A stretch of DNA of 64,000 nt. Source: Solen grandis. Taxonomy: Eukaryota > Mollusca > Bivalvia > Adapedonta > Solenidae. The DNA is taken from positions 40,954,304 to 41,018,303 of the forward strand of contig CM037782.1 of the NCBI GenBank assembly GCA_021229015.1, written 5' to 3'. Within the stretch, counting starts at the first letter, position 1; every line of letters starts with the position of its first letter. Both the position numbers and the translations under genes were made by a program. Below, one piece after another: positions 60,201 to 64,000 of the stretch. Below the pieces are notes generated by a model. The model made no database searches. It saw only the letters and a list, made by a program, of their open reading frames with translations, and had not been told where the DNA came from.

Positions 60201-62130
60201 TCAAGTTTTGACAGTTACATAGGGGATCTTGTTTAAGATGATTCATAAATAGGTCTTCATTTAGATTGCTACAATTATTCCTTAGCCTAGCATGAAGAAC
60301 TGACAAATATCTATTACCGAAATTATAACAATCCGAAACCTCTGGTTTTGACTGTGAAATAAGTTTCCTTTTAAATGAATTAAATGTAGGACTTCTCTTT
60401 AGTTCTATATCAAGATTATTCCATAGTGAAATAGAAGAAGGTATACAGGACTTTTTATAAAATGAGGTTCTAAAATGTAAGTTGTCAAAGTTTTGAAAAT
60501 TTCTTAGTTGATAGTTAGATATTTCAGAAACTAAAGGGGGCATTAAATCAGAAATGTATTGGGGAACAAGACCATTTGAGACTTTATACATAAAACAAAG
60601 TTTGCTATTGGTACGTCTAGATGAAAGTGTTTCCCAGCCACATTCTTTATAGAGATTTTCAAGGGATACTGATCTTGTTAGTCCAGTGACTATTCTAGCT
60701 GCTTCATTTTGTAATTTTTCCAAAGAGTCTGAATAATGAGAGGTACATCCGTCCCAAACAATAGATGAATACTTAGGAATAGGTCTTACATAAGACAGAT
60801 AAATTTGGTTCAGAGCATTTCGGGTAAATGTATATTGAAGTTTGCGCATTATATTAATTACTTTTGAAGCTGCTTCTAAATTAGCATTAATATGGTCGTT
60901 CCATTGACCTGAGGAACTAAGCGTTACCCCTAGATGTTCATGTTTTTCAACAATATTAATTTTGGTTCCATTAAACATGAGACATGGATCTTGAAAAGCT
61001 TTTCTTGGAGAAAAAACTACTGCTTCAGTTTTGTTTGGATTAAAATTAATCAACCACTGTTTAGACCAGGTTGAAATAATATTTAGATCATGATTAATAA
61101 TACCTTCTATATCCTGAACTGAAGTAGCAGAGTAATACAAGGAGCTATCATCAGCATATAACCTGGTAAGACTCAGTAATGATTCAGTAATATCGTTAAC
61201 ATAAATCAGAAATAATAGAGGACCTAAAACTGAGCCTTGAGGCACTCCAGAATTAATAGATAAGAAACTTGATTCCGAAGACTGAATTACCACTTTCTGC
61301 TTTCTGTTGTGAAGATAACTTGTTAACCATTCTAAAAGATTACCAATTATACCATTTTCAGTAAGTTTAAAAATGAGACCTTTATGCCAAACTCGGTCAA
61401 ATGCTTTTGAAATATCACAGAAAACCATACAAGAAAACTGACCGTTGTCAAAAGCTTGACAAATATGATGATAAATATCTATAAGTTGGTAGGTTGTGGA
61501 GTGATTAGGAAGGAAACCGGACTGATATTTATAGAGCAAGTTATTGTCCAATAAAAAATTGTACATGTGTTTAAAAACTATTCTTTCAAGGATTTTGCTG
61601 CAACAGCTTAATATAGATACAGGTCTGTAATTGGAAGGTCGAGATTTGTCACCTTTTTTGAAGATCGGGGTTACCACAGCATTTTTCCAAGAGTTTGGGA
61701 AAGACCCTTCAGATATAGACCGGTTAAGCAAAATATATAAAGGTTTAGAAACTGTCTTGACACATCCTTTTAACATTCTATGACTAACACCGTCGAGACC
61801 ACTTGCTTTATTGATATCAAGATTAAGAATGATGTCTTCTATTTCAGAGATACTAATATCACTAATAGTTAATCTATTCATAGTTTTAAAATTAAGGATG
61901 GGGAGTGAACTATTTGTGTCATCAATATTAACTATTGAAACAAAATATTTGTTCAAGCATTCAGCTTTTTCATAAGTAGAAGTACACCAAATAGTTTCGC
62001 CATTGGGGAGTGTTTCACTTAGTGGTGGAAAACAAGCCAGGGAAGAATTATTTCTAATAAAATATCTAATATTTTTCCAGAAACCCCTCTTATCATTGCA
62101 ATAAAGATCAGTTAAATTATTTTCTAATTT
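60187..62130 (-). pseudogene. LINE reverse transcriptase
   Basis: The region from about 62130 is in frame to TGA at 60187. Numbered from the TTG codon at 61956, domain landmarks are ASGLDGVSHRML (51-62), NYRPVSILSCCSK (109-121), QSGFLPNHST (145-154), motif A FCDISKAFDRVWHKG with catalytic Asp181, SGVPQGSVLGPLLFLIYVND (236-255), and motif C LYADDSSL with Asp269-Asp270. A thumb/C-terminal region follows. All catalytic residues are present. The frame ends prematurely at DPLCNCQNLNGKC because of a one-base shift, and continues in the next frame. Upstream frameshifts separate it from the endonuclease. Confidence 0.9.
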
Positions 62131-62223
62131 TTAAAAAAAGATTCTTTTGCATGTTTTTTCATGTTATTCACTTTATTTCTAAGATTCTTATACTTAAACC
62201 AATCATTATATTTACCTGATGAT

Positions 62224-63111
62224 TTAGCAATGTTTTTTCAATCTATCTCTCTTACGAGCAGCTTTCCTTATTTCACCATCATACCATGGCTGATCATCAG
62301 GACGAATAAGTACTTTTTTACATGGAATACATTGTTTGATTAAATCAGTGAATGAACTGGTAAATGTATCACAAGCATCATGAACAGAACCATTAAATAA
62401 AATATCCCAATTAAATTCTTGAATTTTTTTATTTAACATATCAAAGTTTGCTTTTTTATAAAGCCAAATTGTTCTTTCATAGCAAGGTTGGATTTGGTAT
62501 GAAAAAGATAATGATATATAAGTGGCACTGTGGTCACTTATGTCTGAAGGTAATGATAAAATACCAGAATCACAAAATTCCATATCTGTAGGTATTAGAA
62601 TTGGATCAAGAATAGCGTGTTTTCTGGTAGGTAGATTAATAACATTTTGAATAGAGTTCATAATCATGACATCTTTTAAATTATGAAATGAGGTGTTTAA
62701 TAAATCTTCATTAAAATCTCCTAATATAACAATGTTATTAGATATTTGTAAGGCTGCTTCAAGATTTAGGTTAAAATTTCTAAAGAAGGATACATCTGCT
62801 GTTTTGGGACTATAAAATACACCAATAAGAAATACCTCAGATTTGACTAAAAGTTTTACCCATATAGATTCATCACAGTGGACCTCAAGATCAGCAACCC
62901 TTGAATGAACTAGGTCTCTGTTCAGGTACACAAGAATTCCACCTCCATGGTTGGTTCTATCTTTTCTGTATGGTTCATCAAAAGAACTGGATAAATACAA
63001 GTTTTCATTTGAGAATGATTGATTTAAATGTGTCTCAGTAAAACAAAGTATATTAAAATCAAGAAAATTGTCTTTAATGTAATTAATCTTGGACCTTATA
63101 CTTCTAATATT
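62224..63111 (-). pseudogene. LINE AP-type endonuclease domain
   Basis: The frame is open from just after the TGA at 63114 (NIRSIRSKI, then FTETHL with the catalytic Glu). It continues through HGGGILVYL, VILGDFNEDL (catalytic Asp/Asn), an LDPIL motif and SDHSATYISL (catalytic His) to a premature TGC-TAA after RDRLKKH. These are the standard motifs of exonuclease-endonuclease-phosphatase domains that nick target DNA to prime reverse transcription. The N-terminal stop and the C-terminal frameshift make it non-functional as it stands. Confidence 0.85.
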
Positions 63112-63153
63112 TCAATGGAGTATTGATAATAGAAAGGACTTGTTTTCCACTTT

Positions 63154-63180
63154 TGGGCCTGGGTTCAATTCAACATCACC
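63154..63180 (-). other. 2A-like ribosome-skipping motif in the LINE
   Basis: Nine codons read GDVELNPGP, which matches the 2A consensus D-V/I-E-x-N-P-G-P. It is preceded by Leu-Glu-Ala and a hydrophobic run FFIIILILLIL. In known elements the Gly-Pro bond is not formed and two products are released. 2A motifs in APE-type non-LTR retrotransposons of invertebrates are established knowledge. Some sit next to signal-like hydrophobic stretches, as here. Upstream the frame closes at TGA (about 63223-63221) without an ATG. Thirteen codons downstream a TGA interrupts the link to the endonuclease. Confidence 0.75.
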
Positions 63181-63662
63181 AGCTTCCAGGATCAAAAGAA
63201 TTAATATAATAATAAAAAAGGTGTGTCAATATTTTCCTTCATTTGGCATTCAATGAAATGTAGATAATTCTTAATATATTTTAGTACAATAGTTAATACT
63301 GACAAAATTATTTCAGAGACAAGGATATGTTGCATATAGGTATGACAACCTGTATATACTCTGCCATGATACAGTCCTATGGACATTCTCCATGCAGTGA
63401 GATCATTACCTATGTGGGAACAGAACTAGTATTACCAAGTGCTGGAAAATATCCACCAGGACTGAATCATGACAGGGATCCACCACTGAGTCACAACCTA
63501 ACAAAGAAAGGAACAGAACAGTATAAATGCAAAGTGAAGTAACAGAAGAAATAGAAAACAAAACTGTATAACAGCTTTGAACATCTTACAAATTACAAAA
63601 AGAAAAGTAAACATTTTTGGACTGAATCATGACAGGGATCCTCCATTGATTAACTTATATAA

Positions 63663-63670
63663 TTTAAAAA

Positions 63671-63726
<56 letters not shown>
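63663..63726. repeat. Poly-A and (TA)n tract
   Basis: About 22 A residues followed by about 19 TA units. A word GGACTGAATCATGACAGGGA occurs twice just upstream, at about 63461 and 63619. Confidence 0.9.
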
Positions 63727-63728
<2 letters not shown>

Positions 63729-63796
63729 GTTATAGGTAATGAATATATTTTATTTCGTATCACATTTTTTTAGACCTGCCGTTTACAGGAGTTCAG

Positions 63797-63990
63797 CCTA
63801 CAGATTAAAAGATTTATATCAAATATGCATATCTAAATCGAAAGGATACAAATCTAAAACAACAATCGTTCATATTTTTAATATAAGTTTGGTATCTGGA
63901 AAAAACTGAGTTACCATGCATATCTGCAGCTTGTTAAACCCTCTTCCACTTGAGACACACACACCTTCAGTGCCTTCAGCGCTTTGATTC
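63797..63990 (+). repeat. Direct repeat flanking the LINE, right copy
   Basis: Partner of 58886-59056. It runs to the window edge, so its full length is not known. Confidence 0.65.
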
Positions 63991-64000
63991 ATGAATGTAT

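Larger units (their letters stand above)
59560..63226 (-). mobile_element. Nearly full-length CR1/jockey-type LINE, inactivated
   Basis: Reading along the minus strand: hydrophobic leader with a 2A-like motif (63220-63154), AP endonuclease (to about 62230), linker, reverse transcriptase (to 60187), Cys/His-rich C-terminus (to 59997) and a 3' UTR ending near 59560. There is no separate gag-like ORF1. The coding region is broken by a TGA (63114-63112), frameshifts near 62223, 62130 and 60190, and lacks a clear initiator ATG. Few lesions over 3.2 kb imply a fairly recent insertion. The clade name is inferred from motif style. Confidence 0.85.

Overview
This window is animal nuclear DNA, most likely from a bivalve mollusc. 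It is AT-rich and gene-poor, with intron-containing genes and no bacterial-style operons. The repeats point the same way: tRNA-derived SINEs, 'pearl'-like elements with roughly 150-bp satellite cores and ACGG-type tails, TTAA-flanked MITEs, and a non-LTR retrotransposon carrying a 2A-like motif. The mollusc assignment is an inference from repeat style; no host marker gene is present to prove it.

Layout. 0-16 kb: a pyrimidine-rich minisatellite, a small glycine-rich gene on the minus strand (2.7-3.6 kb), a pearl-like satellite element (3.7-5.9 kb), a cluster of LTRs from a BEL-like retroelement (9.3-11.3 kb), a 24-bp TIR element containing a nested satellite element (12.6-13.9 kb), and an orphan collagen-like exon (14.7-14.9 kb). 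16.6-33.3 kb: a diverged tandem segmental duplication of about 8.3 kb. Each unit ends in a minus-strand glycine-rich gene (24.3 and 32.2 kb). Each carries a decayed retroelement remnant and a homologous 55-bp minisatellite, about 9 copies in unit A and about 26 in unit B. Unit B ends in a divergent pair with a plus-strand glycine-rich gene (33.74-34.10 kb) that has a TATA box, a 5'-UTR intron and a poly(A) signal. Unit A keeps only the orphaned TATA region of that pair. 35-48 kb: MITEs, SINEs, a foldback element and a two-exon seven-transmembrane receptor gene on the minus strand (40.24-42.19 kb). 48-59 kb: a 34-bp minisatellite, a 100-N assembly gap, SINEs, and a candidate first exon whose ATG abuts a splice donor. 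59.5-63.2 kb: a nearly full-length but broken minus-strand LINE with a 2A-like motif, an endonuclease and a reverse transcriptase.

The main biology is a locally duplicating family of very small glycine-rich proteins that begin Met-Gly-Asn. Four copies share one architecture: a splice acceptor 8-14 bases before the ATG, with an in-frame stop between them. The three minus-strand copies also share a phase-1 splice donor at or near the end of the glycine core, so the obvious open frames may not be the complete proteins. The receptor gene is the only other convincing host gene.

Limits: everything was read by eye. Intron-exon structures are inferred from splice consensus, and family names come from motif recognition, not from searches.
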